Shown here in pieces: positions 9,842 to 19,090 of a stretch of DNA of 64,000 nt. A program made the translations under genes and the position numbers. The notes under the pieces are model-generated. The model searched no databases and was not told the DNA's origin. It saw nothing but the letters and a program-made list of their open reading frames with translations. Source of the DNA: Ensifer aridi (lineage in GTDB: Bacteria; Pseudomonadota; Alphaproteobacteria; Rhizobiales; Rhizobiaceae); contig NZ_LUAV01000012.1 of the NCBI RefSeq assembly GCF_002078505.1, positions 125,177-189,176 on the forward strand, given 5' to 3'. Position 1 is the first letter of the stretch. Each line of letters opens with the position of its first letter.

Positions 9842-10791
9842 CCGACATCGCCCTCACCAGGATCGCGGCCGCTCACCGCCGGATCTCCTACGGCCTGACG
9901 CTGATGGTCCTTTCCGTGTTGATCTCGCCTGGGATCGACATCCTGTCCAAGCTCGCCGTTGCAACCCTACCATCGGCCGAGATCACCGCGGCGCGTTTCC
10001 TGCTCCAGGTCGTCTTCATCCTGCCGGTCGTGCTGGTGCGCGGCACGCTTTTCGACCTCACCTGGCGAAAAAGCGCGCTGCATGCGTTGCGTGGCGGGCT
10101 GCTCCTGCTGACGATGCTTTCCTTCGTTACCGCGCTCAAAGTGATGGAAGTTGCCGACGCGATCGCAATCTTCTTCGTCGAGCCGATCATCCTCACCATT
10201 CTCGGCAGCGTCTTCCTGAAGGAGACGATCGGCTGGCGGCGTTATACGGCCTGCGGCGTCGGCTTCCTCGGCGCGCTGCTCGTCATCCAGCCGAGCATGC
10301 AGGAAGTCGGCCTGATCGCGCTCCTGCCGATCGTAACCGCCTTCAGCCTCGCCTTATTCCTGCTCGTGACGCGCATGGTCGCCCAGAATGAGGACCCCTG
10401 GTCAATGCAGTTCCATGCGGGCATATGGGGCGGTCTTTTCTGTCTCGTTCTGATGTGGCTCGGGGAGGGTAGCGGTTCGGACGTGTTCGATCCCGTGTGG
10501 CCCGAGGGCCTCACGTGGATCTATCTGCTCGGCGTCGGCGTCACCGCGACGATCTCCGGCGTCCTCGGAGTCTATGCCTATCGCGCCGCACCCGCCTCGG
10601 TGCTTGCGCCGTTGCAATATTTGGAGATCGTCTCAGCGACAATCTTGGGCTGGCTCGTCTTCGGCGACCTGCCGGACGCGTTGAAGTGGCTGGGCATCGC
10701 GATCATCATCGGCTCCGGCCTCTATATCATCTGGCGCGAGCGGCAGGTGCAGAAGACAGCGACCGTCGCGCCGGTATCGCCGGCAATCTGA
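9838..10791 (+). CDS. DMT-superfamily (EamA) transporter
   Basis: This 317-residue membrane protein has two EamA repeats and about ten transmembrane segments (first at about residues 20-40, last at about 275-300). It resembles the RhaT/EamA carriers of rhizobia; the substrate is unknown. Its ATG overlaps the stop of the alpha/beta hydrolase gene by four bases (ATGA), and a ThDP enzyme begins 36 bp downstream on the same strand. The three probably form one transcript. The C terminus is short and polar, as in other family members. Confidence 0.85.
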   Translation: MTDIALTRIAAAHRRISYGLTLMVLSVLISPGIDILSKLAVATLPSAEITAARFLLQVVFILPVVLVRGTLFDLTWRKSALHALRGGLLLLTMLSFVTALKVMEVADAIAIFFVEPIILTILGSVFLKETIGWRRYTACGVGFLGALLVIQPSMQEVGLIALLPIVTAFSLALFLLVTRMVAQNEDPWSMQFHAGIWGGLFCLVLMWLGEGSGSDVFDPVWPEGLTWIYLLGVGVTATISGVLGVYAYRAAPASVLAPLQYLEIVSATILGWLVFGDLPDALKWLGIAIIIGSGLYIIWRERQVQKTATVAPVSPAI

Positions 10792-10827
10792 AACCGGCGG
10801 AGTAAACCGGCATTGGGAGGTGCTGAC

Positions 10828-12474
10828 ATGAAAACGGGTGGGCAACTGGTGGTGGAGGCGCTTGTCGCGAACGGGGTGAAGCGCATCTCCTGCGTGCCGG
10901 GCGAAAGCTATCTCGCCGTGCTGGATGCGCTTTACGGTACTGACATCGACATCCTCGTCTGCCGACAGGAAGGAGGGGCGGCAATGATGGCCGACGCCTG
11001 GGGCCGACTGACGGGCGAGCCCGGCATCTGCATGGTCACGCGTGGTCCTGGCGCGACCAACGCATCCGCCGGCCTGCATGTGGCGCGGCAGGATTCGATT
11101 CCGATGATCCTGTTCATCGGCCAGGTGCAGCGCGACGCGCGCGAACGCGAGGCCTTCCAGGAAATCGAGTATCGCCGCGCCTTCAGCGAAGTCGCGAAAT
11201 GGGTTGGCGAAATCGACGATCCGGCCCGCATTCCCGAATTCGTCACGCGCGCCTTCGCCGTCGCCACCTCAGGCCGTCCTGGTCCCGTGGTGCTGACCTT
11301 GCCGGAAGACATGCTCACCGAGAGCGCGGAAGCCCCGGCGGCACGCGCCTATCAGCCGGTTGAAAGCCATCCGGGCCCGGGCCAGATCGCCCGGCTCGCG
11401 GAGCTGCTCTCTGCCGCGAAAAAGCCGGTGGCCATTCTCGGCGGTACACGTTGGTCAATCGAGTCCGTTGCCGGGTTTCGAAGCTTCGCCGAACGCTGGC
11501 ATCTCCCCGTCGGCTGCTCCTTCCGCCGCCAAATGCTCTTCGATCACCTGCATCCGAACTATGCCGGCGATGTCGGTATCGGCATCAATCCGGCGCTCGC
11601 GAGCGAGATCAAAGAGGCCGATCTCGTCCTTCTCATCGGCGGCCGTTTCTCGGAAATGCCCTCTTCCGGCTACACGCTGATGGACGTGCCCTACCCCAGG
11701 CAGACGCTGGTCCATGTCCATCCGGATCCGGCCGAACTCGGCCGCGTTTATCGGCCAGATCTCCCGCTCGCCGCAAGCCCGCGCGATTTCGTCGCCGCGC
11801 TCGCCGACCTCGCGCCTGCGGAAGAGCCTGCCTGGTCCGCCCGCACCGCCGCCATGCACGCGGCCTATCTCAGATGGTCGACACCGCCGGAAAAGGGTCC
11901 GGGCGACGTGCAGATGGGGCCGATCATGAACTGGCTGGAGGCGAACACCGCGCCGGACACGATCTTCACCAACGGCGCCGGCAACTACGCTACCTGGCTG
12001 CACCGCTTCCACCGCTTCCGCCGTTACGGCACTCAGGCCGCTCCCGTGTCAGGCTCGATGGGCTACGGCCTGCCGGCGGCAGTCGCGGCCAAGCATCTCC
12101 ATCCCGATCGCGAGGTCATCTGCTTCGCCGGCGACGGCTGTTTCCTGATGCACGGGCAGGAATTCGCGACCGCGATCCGCCATGAGCTGCCGATCATCGT
12201 GCTCGTCATCAACAACGGCATCTACGGTACGATCCGCATGCATCAGGAGCGCGAATATCCCGGCCGCGTCAGCGCCACGGACCTGACCAATCCGGATTTC
12301 GCCGCCCTCGCCCGCGCCTATGGCGGGCACGGCGAAACGGTGGCGCGGACCGAAGAATTTGCCGGGGCGTTCCTGCGGGCCCGCGCCAGCGGCAAGCCGG
12401 CGATCATCGAGATCAAGCTCGACCCGGAAGCGATCACGCCGACGCGGACGCTGAGCGATATCCGCAACGGTTGA
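10828..12474 (+). CDS. Acetolactate-synthase-like thiamine diphosphate enzyme
   Basis: This 548-residue protein has the three-domain layout of ThDP enzymes: an N-terminal pyrimidine-binding domain (about 4-170, with the activating Glu in CRQEGGAAMMADAW), a central domain (about 190-320) and a C-terminal pyrophosphate-binding domain (about 370-535). The cofactor motif starts at FAGDGCFLM and ends at NNGIYG. It resembles the large subunit of acetolactate synthase, but no small subunit is adjacent. Such stand-alone homologues include enzymes with other 2-oxo-acid substrates, so the reaction is open. GGGAGG precedes the ATG at 10828. It follows the DMT gene closely and probably shares its transcript. 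Confidence 0.82.
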   Translation: MKTGGQLVVEALVANGVKRISCVPGESYLAVLDALYGTDIDILVCRQEGGAAMMADAWGRLTGEPGICMVTRGPGATNASAGLHVARQDSIPMILFIGQVQRDAREREAFQEIEYRRAFSEVAKWVGEIDDPARIPEFVTRAFAVATSGRPGPVVLTLPEDMLTESAEAPAARAYQPVESHPGPGQIARLAELLSAAKKPVAILGGTRWSIESVAGFRSFAERWHLPVGCSFRRQMLFDHLHPNYAGDVGIGINPALASEIKEADLVLLIGGRFSEMPSSGYTLMDVPYPRQTLVHVHPDPAELGRVYRPDLPLAASPRDFVAALADLAPAEEPAWSARTAAMHAAYLRWSTPPEKGPGDVQMGPIMNWLEANTAPDTIFTNGAGNYATWLHRFHRFRRYGTQAAPVSGSMGYGLPAAVAAKHLHPDREVICFAGDGCFLMHGQEFATAIRHELPIIVLVINNGIYGTIRMHQEREYPGRVSATDLTNPDFAALARAYGGHGETVARTEEFAGAFLRARASGKPAIIEIKLDPEAITPTRTLSDIRNG

Positions 12475-12564
12475 GAGAACGTCCGCCCCTCGTCCCGGCC
12501 CAGGGCTTTCAGGCACCATCGCGGCGCTTGGGAAATTGCGCGGTTTCTCTCGGGAATAAGCGCC

Positions 12565-12903
12565 TCAGCCGCGAATGTGCAGCGTATGCTGGTAAACCGC
12601 TGTGGAGCGAGCGCCGGAGCGGCAATAGCCGAGCATCGGCCGCGGGAATTCGTCGAGCGCGTCAACCATGCGCGTCACCGCATCCGCGGTCACGCCCATC
12701 GGTCCGACCGGAATATGGGTAATTTCCAGCCCCAGTTCCTGAGCGCGCGCGGCGATCGCATCGAAGGTCGGCTGCTCGGGCACCTCGAAATCCGGTCGGT
12801 GGCAGACGACGGACTTGAAGCCGAGCGCCTTGATCTCGTCGAGATCCTCGACCGTGATCTGGCCGGAGACCGAATACTCATCGTTGATCTGGCGAATGTC
12901 CAT
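12565..12903 (-). CDS. DUF442 / TIGR01244 family phosphatase-like protein
   Basis: This 112-residue protein matches the TIGR01244/DUF442 family, found alone or fused to beta-lactamase-like sulfur dioxygenases (Blh). The fold is that of a dual-specificity phosphatase. The signature CRSGARS near residues 95-101 has the CX5R form with the reactive Cys and Arg. In rhizobia such proteins have been linked to sulfide or persulfide handling, but here no dioxygenase is adjacent and the substrate is unknown. ATG 12903 is preferred to the longer frame because MDIRQINDEYSVSGQ is the family N terminus. It lies 71 bp downstream of the epimerase-like gene on the same strand. Confidence 0.8.
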   Translation of the reverse strand: MDIRQINDEYSVSGQITVEDLDEIKALGFKSVVCHRPDFEVPEQPTFDAIAARAQELGLEITHIPVGPMGVTADAVTRMVDALDEFPRPMLGYCRSGARSTAVYQHTLHIRG

Positions 12904-12974
12904 GTTGCGTTCCTCAAGAAAAGCGTTGCCCTGATGTAGGCCCGGCGTCAAACGGCGTCAATCGACAAGCGCTT

Positions 12975-13814
12975 TCAGGCGACCGCGAAGGCTAGTGCGT
13001 AGTCCCGCGATTGGCCAGGCTCCAGCAGCGGGAGCTCTCCACCTGCGGTGAGCTCCGGCCGCTTCGCCAGACGATGCGATGCCGGTTCGATGCTGATGAC
13101 ATTGGCGCCGCCGCGCTGACAGCGCCACATCTGCAGGTGCGGCAGCGTGTCCGTCCGGAACCTCACACGGAGAGTGCGGCCCTGAAGACCGGATATCGCG
13201 GTCAGCGCCACCTCCGACAATTGCCCGTCGCTGGCGACGGCCGGTCGGCAGAAATGCGCACTCTCCCCCTCGCCGAACCGCCAGGCGAGCGATCCGCCAT
13301 CGACCGACGCACTTTCGATTCGCGTTTCGTCGGCAAGCAGCCGACCGGCGATGTTGATGTGGTACATCATCATCGGCGCGAAGGCGGACGTACCGATGTT
13401 GATGATGCGATCCGCGAGCGTGACGCTCCGTGTGGCCTCATCGATTTGCCATAGGCGCTTGACCGCGGCCCGCCCACCGCAAGCGAGATCCAGTTCGATG
13501 TCGGCGCTGCAGCGATCGCCGGCGACCGACATCTCCGACCGGCTGACGGGTGTTCCTGCGAGCGACCCATGCAACGGATAATGTCCATCCACGCGCCCAT
13601 CCACCAGTTCCGGATGGCGGATATGGTCGGGGCCGCAGGTGAAGAGAAAGCCCGCAAGGGCACGCTCGATGCGCGGATCGCCGTCCGAGGGGATTGCATC
13701 ACCGGGTGACAGATCGACGCCGGCGACAACGAAGGCGGCGATATCGAGCGCCGAGGAACGGTCGAAAAGGAGATGGCTCTCAATGTCCTCGCCGGCGCGA
13801 AGCGTGGTCTGCAT
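12975..13814 (-). CDS. Aldose 1-epimerase-like protein (DUF4432-type)
   Basis: This 279-residue cytoplasmic protein has the beta-sandwich pattern of galactose-mutarotase-like proteins. It includes a PLHGSLAGTPV motif in the region of the first active-site His, and MMMYHINIAG carrying a second His. It is closest in character to the DUF4432 branch of aldose 1-epimerases; the sugar is unknown. No sugar kinase or transporter is adjacent. The ATG at 13814 is the first in the frame. A 231-bp gap separates it from the divergent L,D-transpeptidase gene. Confidence 0.7.
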   Translation of the reverse strand: MQTTLRAGEDIESHLLFDRSSALDIAAFVVAGVDLSPGDAIPSDGDPRIERALAGFLFTCGPDHIRHPELVDGRVDGHYPLHGSLAGTPVSRSEMSVAGDRCSADIELDLACGGRAAVKRLWQIDEATRSVTLADRIINIGTSAFAPMMMYHINIAGRLLADETRIESASVDGGSLAWRFGEGESAHFCRPAVASDGQLSEVALTAISGLQGRTLRVRFRTDTLPHLQMWRCQRGGANVISIEPASHRLAKRPELTAGGELPLLEPGQSRDYALAFAVA

Positions 13815-14045
13815 TCGTCTCGCTCCAGAATCAGGCGGATGAAAGCATAATAGCAGCCCGGCGGGCGCCGGCGTCCCGAGCGAACCAATGCGGACGAAAA
13901 AACGTTATGGATTCAAGGAGGTCAAAAGGTCGACAGCCGCTCACGACGGCGAGCGCCGTTGCAACGCGCGGGCAGGTCGCCTAACTAGGATTTAAGGGAA
14001 TGTTCATGATGAATTCATTTTTTCCACATTAACGTCGGAATCGGC

Positions 14046-15446
14046 ATGTACCGCGCCAGGGAAACCACCAGAAAGACGGGTTCTATCGTGACGTCAGCGC
14101 CTCGCATTGGCCTTTCGCTTGTAACCGCACTCGGCCTTTTTGCCGCGGAGTTCGCTCCGGCCCACGCGCAGGAGGGCTACGGCGGCTATTGGAGCGATGG
14201 CGATGTGATGCTGGTGACCCCGGAAGGGGATATTCTCGACTATATGCCGGGTCGGGACGAGGTCCAGGTCATGCGTGATCGGCGCGGTCGCACCGTATTG
14301 GTCGATCCCTGGGGCAATATCGTCGCGACCGTGGTGCCGAATGACGGCTACGGCGCGGCCCGCCGCCGGGAGTATGACGCCGAAAGCTACTCGGACCGCG
14401 ACCGCGGCTACGGCTATTCCGAGCCCGGCGAGTTCACCGGCACCGTTCCCGACTATGGCGATGTCACCCCTGCTCCAGTCGAGCGTGAGGAGCTTCCAAA
14501 TAGCCTTCCGTCGCTCTCCGGGCGCGAGGAGGCCGCCTATGATCCGCAATACGACGATCCGTTGGCGCAGCCGATGCCGCCGGCGATCACGCTAAAGGGC
14601 AAGTCCCGCGCCGAGATCACCGCCCTTCAGGTCTTCCTCGATCGCGAAGGCTTTTCGCCGGGCGTCATCGACGGCAAGATGGGCTCGAACGTCACCAAGG
14701 CGATCGAGGCCTGGCAGCAGGCGACAGGCGAGACGCTCGACCCGAACAACACCGAAGATACCCTCGAACGCCTGCGCTTCAACGGCGGCCTGCCGATCAC
14801 CAGTTATACAATTACCGCAGCCGACGCAGCCGGCCCCTATGTCGCCTCAATCCCGGAGGACTACGCCCACAAGGCAATGCTCCCACATCTGTCCTTCACT
14901 TCCACCGCCGAAATGCTCGGCGAAAAGTTCCACATGGACGAGAACTACCTGCGTGAGCTCAATCCCGGCGTCGATTTCTCCATTCCGGGAACGACGATCA
15001 AGGTCATCAATCCCGGTCCGAACAAGGCGGGCAAGGTCACGCGGATCGTCGCGGACAAGGGTCGCAAGCAGGTGCTCGCTTATGACGAAGCGGGAAAACT
15101 GATCGCCGCCTATCCGGCCACCATCGGCTCAGCCGACACGCCCTCGCCGTCCGGCACCGTGGCGGTCGAGCGCATCGCCTTCGATCCGGGTTATACCTAC
15201 AACCCGAAGATCAATTTCCGGCAGGGTGCGAACGATAAGATCCTGCAATTGCAGCCGGGCCCGAACGGCCCCGTGGGCACCGTCTGGATCGCGCTTTCGA
15301 AGCCGACCTACGGCATCCACGGAACGCCGGATCCCTCAAAAATCGGCAAGACCCAGAGCCATGGCTGCATCCGCCTGACCAACTGGGACGCGACCGAGCT
15401 CGGCAAGATGGTGAGCCCCGGCGTGACCGTCGAATTCGTCGATTAG
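14046..15446 (+). CDS. L,D-transpeptidase (YkuD domain) with peptidoglycan-binding domain
   Basis: This 466-residue exported enzyme is predicted to form 3-3 crosslinks in peptidoglycan or to attach proteins to it. A signal peptide ends at about residue 42 (APAHA). A Tyr/Arg/Asp-rich linker covers about 100-180, a peptidoglycan-binding repeat about 195-240, and the YkuD catalytic domain about 335-465, with the HGTPD and SHGCIRLTNWD motifs (catalytic Cys, His). Translation may instead begin at GTG 14088, which would give a neater signal peptide; neither start has a strong ribosome site. A stem-loop follows the stop. The family call is firm. Confidence 0.9.
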   Translation: MYRARETTRKTGSIVTSAPRIGLSLVTALGLFAAEFAPAHAQEGYGGYWSDGDVMLVTPEGDILDYMPGRDEVQVMRDRRGRTVLVDPWGNIVATVVPNDGYGAARRREYDAESYSDRDRGYGYSEPGEFTGTVPDYGDVTPAPVEREELPNSLPSLSGREEAAYDPQYDDPLAQPMPPAITLKGKSRAEITALQVFLDREGFSPGVIDGKMGSNVTKAIEAWQQATGETLDPNNTEDTLERLRFNGGLPITSYTITAADAAGPYVASIPEDYAHKAMLPHLSFTSTAEMLGEKFHMDENYLRELNPGVDFSIPGTTIKVINPGPNKAGKVTRIVADKGRKQVLAYDEAGKLIAAYPATIGSADTPSPSGTVAVERIAFDPGYTYNPKINFRQGANDKILQLQPGPNGPVGTVWIALSKPTYGIHGTPDPSKIGKTQSHGCIRLTNWDATELGKMVSPGVTVEFVD

Positions 15447-15450
15447 TCGC

Positions 15451-15476
15451 TTCAGACGCCCTGCGGCGCTGAATTT
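15451..15476 (+). terminator. Probable terminator after the L,D-transpeptidase
   Basis: TTCAG-A-CGCC (15451-15460) pairs with GGCGCTGAA (15465-15473) with one bulged A and a 4-nt loop, followed by TTTG. It starts 5 bp after the stop codon. Confidence 0.5.
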
Positions 15477-15658
15477 GCGCGCCCCCTATCGGACCATCAT
15501 GTCACGCCTCGCACGCGGTGTCTAAACGCCTGTCGCCGCGACGGAAAGTGCGCCATTGCGACCCTCATGACATCATGAAACATTGTCATGAAAAACTTTG
15601 CCGCATTGGCTCTATCACAGGCGAAAATATCCTCGATCACCACAAAGGAACGTCCGCG

Positions 15659-16948
15659 ATGGCGACGGAGCGCCCTCTCCCCAATCTCTGGCATGCGACG
15701 GCACCGGCAGGGCCGCAAACGGCTCCGCTTGCGGGTGACCTGACGACAGAGGTGGCCATTATCGGGGGCGGCTTTACCGGGCTCTCGGCTGCCCTCCACC
15801 TTGCCGAGATGGGCGTGAAGGCAACGGTAATCGAGGCGCGAATGATCGGATTCGGCGGTTCGGGCCGCAATGTCGGTCTCGTCAATGCCGGCATGTGGGT
15901 GAAGCCGGACGACCTGATCGCAACCCTCGGAGCAGCCGCGGGAAACCGGCTGCTCAATGAGCTTGGTGACGGCCCGTCGCTCGTCTATGACCTCGTCGTC
16001 AAGCACGGCATCGAGTGCGAAGCCGTTCGCAACGGCACGCTGCACATGGCTGTCGGCGCCGAAGGGCTGAAGGAGATCCGGGAGCGCGAGACGCAATGGA
16101 AGAAGCGCGGCGCGCCGGTCGACGTGCTTTCGGCCGAAAAGGCGCACGTGCTTTCGGGTGCGGAAGGCTTCACCGGAGCGCTGCTCGACCGGCGCGCCGG
16201 AACGATCCAGCCGCTCGCCTATGCGCGGGGGCTCGCCCGCGCGGCGCTTGCCGCCGGGGCCGATATTTTCACCGATACGCCGCTTCTTGCCGCCAAGCGG
16301 CAAGGCGATCTCTGGAAGCTGCAGGCCGGGCGAGGCACCCTCACCGCCCGCCACGTCATTCTCGCGACCAATGCCTATGGCAGCCTTGTGGCCGATGTGC
16401 CGTGGAAGGAATACCGGCAGGAACTGACGATTCTCCCCTATTTCCAGTTCGCGACCAATCCCCTCCCGGACCACATCTCCGCGAAGATATTGCCGGAGCG
16501 CCAAGGCGCCTGGGACACGGGTCTCGTCATGACGTCCTTCCGCATGGACCGGCAGAACCGTCTGATCTTCGGCTCGATCGGCAGGCTCGACGCATTGGCC
16601 GCAGGCACGCACCGGGCTTTTGCCGCCCGTTCACTACGCAAGCTCTTCCCCTATATCGGTGATTTCCGCTTCGAATACTGGTGGGACGGCCGCATCGGCA
16701 TGACCACGAACAACCTGCCGGCGATGCACGTGCTCGCCCCCAATGTCATATCGGTGAGCGGCTATAACGGCCGCGGCATCGCGCCGGGTACCGTCTTCGG
16801 CCGCGCACTCGCCCGCCATGTCATCGGCGACACATCCGCCGTTCCGCTTGCGGAAACGCCGATCACGCCGGATCCGTGGCGGAGCCTGAAATCGGCCTTC
16901 TACCACGCCGGCGCCCAGGCCAAGCATTTTATCGACTGGCGGTTCTGA
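15659..16948 (+). CDS. FAD-dependent amine/amino-acid oxidoreductase, PuuB/OrdL type
   Basis: This 429-residue flavoprotein of the DAO (glycine oxidase/gamma-glutamylputrescine oxidase) group has the N-terminal dinucleotide fold EVAIIGGGFTGLSAALHLAE at about residues 28-47, a GFGGSGRNVGLVNAGMW flavin loop, and a C-terminal GYNGRGIAPG segment. PuuB homologues oxidise gamma-glutamylated or free amines to aldehydes, giving ammonia and hydrogen peroxide. ATG 15659 is chosen for the AAAGGA upstream and the family-typical N terminus; the frame is open from 15518. The downstream cluster (aldehyde dehydrogenase, glutamine-synthetase-like ligase, permease) supports amine catabolism, although a ParA gene on the other strand intervenes. 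Confidence 0.85.
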   Translation: MATERPLPNLWHATAPAGPQTAPLAGDLTTEVAIIGGGFTGLSAALHLAEMGVKATVIEARMIGFGGSGRNVGLVNAGMWVKPDDLIATLGAAAGNRLLNELGDGPSLVYDLVVKHGIECEAVRNGTLHMAVGAEGLKEIRERETQWKKRGAPVDVLSAEKAHVLSGAEGFTGALLDRRAGTIQPLAYARGLARAALAAGADIFTDTPLLAAKRQGDLWKLQAGRGTLTARHVILATNAYGSLVADVPWKEYRQELTILPYFQFATNPLPDHISAKILPERQGAWDTGLVMTSFRMDRQNRLIFGSIGRLDALAAGTHRAFAARSLRKLFPYIGDFRFEYWWDGRIGMTTNNLPAMHVLAPNVISVSGYNGRGIAPGTVFGRALARHVIGDTSAVPLAETPITPDPWRSLKSAFYHAGAQAKHFIDWRF

Positions 16949-17013
16949 CAGGCTCTGCTTGTCACAGGATCCCGCGGGCGCCGCGTCTGCGGTGCAGGTA
17001 ACCGCCCCTGCGG

Positions 17014-17730
17014 CTAGGCCGCCCGCGGCAAGGCCGAGCGCAAGCGAGACATCAGTGCGCGGCGTGCGGTTACGGGAAGCAGGCTCTGCACCTCGCTGGC
17101 AAGCGCGAAGGCGTTTTCGCGCGCCTTGTCGAGATTGCTGACGCGGTTCGGGTCCATCGTCTGCAAGGTGCCGCCGCATTCGAAGATTTCGCGATAGGCG
17201 ACGCGCTCGACGATCGGCGTGTCGAGGACCGAGACGCCGCGAGAGGCGAGCAGCGCCTTGATCGTCTGCAGCGCTCGCGTCGTCACCAGCGAATTGACGC
17301 GGGTCAACACGACCGAGTGATTGATGCGGACCCTCGCCTTCTGCTCGATCTGGCGGATGAGCTCCAGAATCTGCACCGCGCCGCGCGCATCCATGGCGCA
17401 GCCCTGAACCGGGATCAGCACTTGGTCGGAGAGTCCGAGTGCCAGCGCGACAATCGCGTCCTTGGCGCCGGCCAGATCGATGATGATGAAATCGACCTCG
17501 CCCTTGAGTTCGCGGATATGACAGGGCAGCGAGGCCGGCGTGACATGCGAGATCACTTCCAGGTTGGCGACATGGCCGGATACCTCGGACCAGCTCGTGA
17601 TCCAGCGCTGCGGATCGGCATCGAGAACCACGACGCGGTTCCCCTGCCTCGCCAGTTCCGTCGACAAGATCAGCGCCGCAGTCGTCTTGCCCGCACCGCC
17701 TTTCGCATTGGCAAATGTGATGACCGCCAT
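17014..17730 (-). CDS. Orphan ParA/VirC1-like ATPase
   Basis: This 238-residue P-loop ATPase of the ParA/MinD class has the deviant Walker A KGGAGKTT at residues 10-17, Walker A' VVVLDADPQRW (about 38-48) and Walker B FIIIDLAGAK (about 87-96). The tail region (TRVNSL, then IVERVAYREIF) resembles VirC1 and other stand-alone ParA proteins of Rhizobiales. No parB, repABC or centromere-like repeat is adjacent, so partition of a replicon is not supported. It lies convergent to the FAD oxidoreductase and inside an amine-catabolism region, with no obvious functional link. ATG 17730 is preferred because the P-loop then sits at the standard distance. Confidence 0.85.
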   Translation of the reverse strand: MAVITFANAKGGAGKTTAALILSTELARQGNRVVVLDADPQRWITSWSEVSGHVANLEVISHVTPASLPCHIRELKGEVDFIIIDLAGAKDAIVALALGLSDQVLIPVQGCAMDARGAVQILELIRQIEQKARVRINHSVVLTRVNSLVTTRALQTIKALLASRGVSVLDTPIVERVAYREIFECGGTLQTMDPNRVSNLDKARENAFALASEVQSLLPVTARRALMSRLRSALPRAA

Positions 17731-17889
17731 TTCTCCACCTCGTCCTTGCATGTTCCGTTTGCGGGCCCGCCCAGCAGGACGGGCGCGCCGGTTTCTTAAT
17801 AGAACCTTTCAGATCATGGTTAACAAAATGGAAAGTTTGGCTCCCAAAGATTAATCAAAACGCCTTTCCCGTCACTGACGCGTAATGAA

Positions 17890-17921
17890 AAAGCCCGGAA
17901 TACCAAAACTTTCCGGGCTTT
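17890..17921 (-). terminator. Intrinsic terminator of the alcohol dehydrogenase operon
   Basis: AAAGCCCGGAA (17890-17900) and TTCCGGGCTTT (17911-17921) form a perfect 11-bp stem with a 10-nt loop. On the minus strand the stem ends in a run of five T followed by CATT. It begins 24 bp after the alcohol dehydrogenase stop. Confidence 0.85.
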
Positions 17922-17944
17922 GAAAAAATTAACGCGACTTACCG

Positions 17945-19090
17945 TCAGATGCACTCGGCAAAGAGCTTCTTCGCCGCTTCGAGCGTCAATTCGATCGGGT
18001 TGCCGCCTGCGGTGGGGTCGACGATTGCCATTTCCGCCATCTCGTCGATGCGGTCGGTGCCGACACCGAGCGCGGAGAGTTTGTCCGGCACGCCGAGCTC
18101 CTCTCTGAGCCGCAGCACATAGTCATAGAAGCCATCGAAACCGCCGGCGATGCCAAGGTAAGCGGCGGCGCGGCCGATCTTGTCCTCGATCGCGGCGCGG
18201 TTGAAGCGCAGCACGGGCGGCATCACCACCGCATTGGTCATGCCGTGGTGCGTGTTGTAGATCGCCCCGACCGGATGCGACAGCGAGTGGATCGCCCCGA
18301 GCCCCTTCTGGAAGGCGACTGCGCCCATGGCCGCTGCACTCATCATATGGGCTCGGGCTTCGATGTCCGCCCCGTCCTTATAGGCGCGCGGCAGATATTC
18401 CTTGACGAGCCGCATGCCTTCGAGGGCGATCCCGGCCGACATCGGATGGTAGAAGGGAGACGAATAGGCCTCCAGGCAATGCGCGAAAGCGTCCATACCC
18501 GTGCCGGCGGTGATCACCTTCGGCATCCCGACCGTCAGTTCCGGATCGCAGATCGTGACGGCCGGCAGGAACTTCGGATGAAAGATCACCTTCTTCACGT
18601 GGCTTGCCGAATTGGTGATGACGCTGGCGCGGCCGACCTCGGAACCGGTGCCGGCCGTCGTCGGAACGGCGACGATCGGCGCGATGCCCTCGACACTCGC
18701 CCGCGTCCACCAGTCACCGATATCCTCGAAATCCCAGACCGGACGCGTCTGGCCGACCATGAATGCGACGCATTTGCCGAGATCGAGACCGGAGCCGCCG
18801 CCGAGGGCGACGACGCCGTCATGGCCGCCCTCTCGGAAGGCCCTTACGCCGGCTTCCAGGTTCTTGTCGTTCGGGTTCGGATCGACGTCGGCGAAAATGG
18901 CGCGACCGAGGCCGCCGGCCTCGAGTATATCGAGCGCATTCTGCGTGATCGCCATTGGCGCGAGCCCCCGGTCGGTCACGAGCAGCGGCTTCTTCATGCC
19001 GACCGCCTTGCAATGGTCGGCAAGCTCCTTGATCCGGCCGGCGCCGAACTTGACGGCGGTCGGATAGCTCCAGTTGGCGGTGATGGTCAT
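17945..19090 (-). CDS. Iron-containing alcohol dehydrogenase
   Basis: This 381-residue group III alcohol dehydrogenase interconverts an alcohol and an aldehyde with NAD(P)H. The GGGSGLDLGKC loop at about residues 96-106 binds the dinucleotide, and PTTAGTGSEVG follows. The metal ligands are provided by GMDAFAHCLEAY and by the His-rich segment HSLSHPVGAIYNTHHG. The start overlaps the stop of the aldehyde dehydrogenase by four bases (ATGA), so the two are translationally coupled and likely act in sequence. The substrate is unknown; the neighbours suggest an aldehyde or alcohol from amine breakdown. An intrinsic terminator follows. Confidence 0.9.
   Translation of the reverse strand: MTITANWSYPTAVKFGAGRIKELADHCKAVGMKKPLLVTDRGLAPMAITQNALDILEAGGLGRAIFADVDPNPNDKNLEAGVRAFREGGHDGVVALGGGSGLDLGKCVAFMVGQTRPVWDFEDIGDWWTRASVEGIAPIVAVPTTAGTGSEVGRASVITNSASHVKKVIFHPKFLPAVTICDPELTVGMPKVITAGTGMDAFAHCLEAYSSPFYHPMSAGIALEGMRLVKEYLPRAYKDGADIEARAHMMSAAAMGAVAFQKGLGAIHSLSHPVGAIYNTHHGMTNAVVMPPVLRFNRAAIEDKIGRAAAYLGIAGGFDGFYDYVLRLREELGVPDKLSALGVGTDRIDEMAEMAIVDPTAGGNPIELTLEAAKKLFAECI

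Noticed and set aside
17014-17730. ParA gene as evidence of a plasmid or replication origin
   Set aside because: There is no ParB, RepA/B/C, parS-like repeat or origin signal, and the surroundings are chromosomal metabolic genes.
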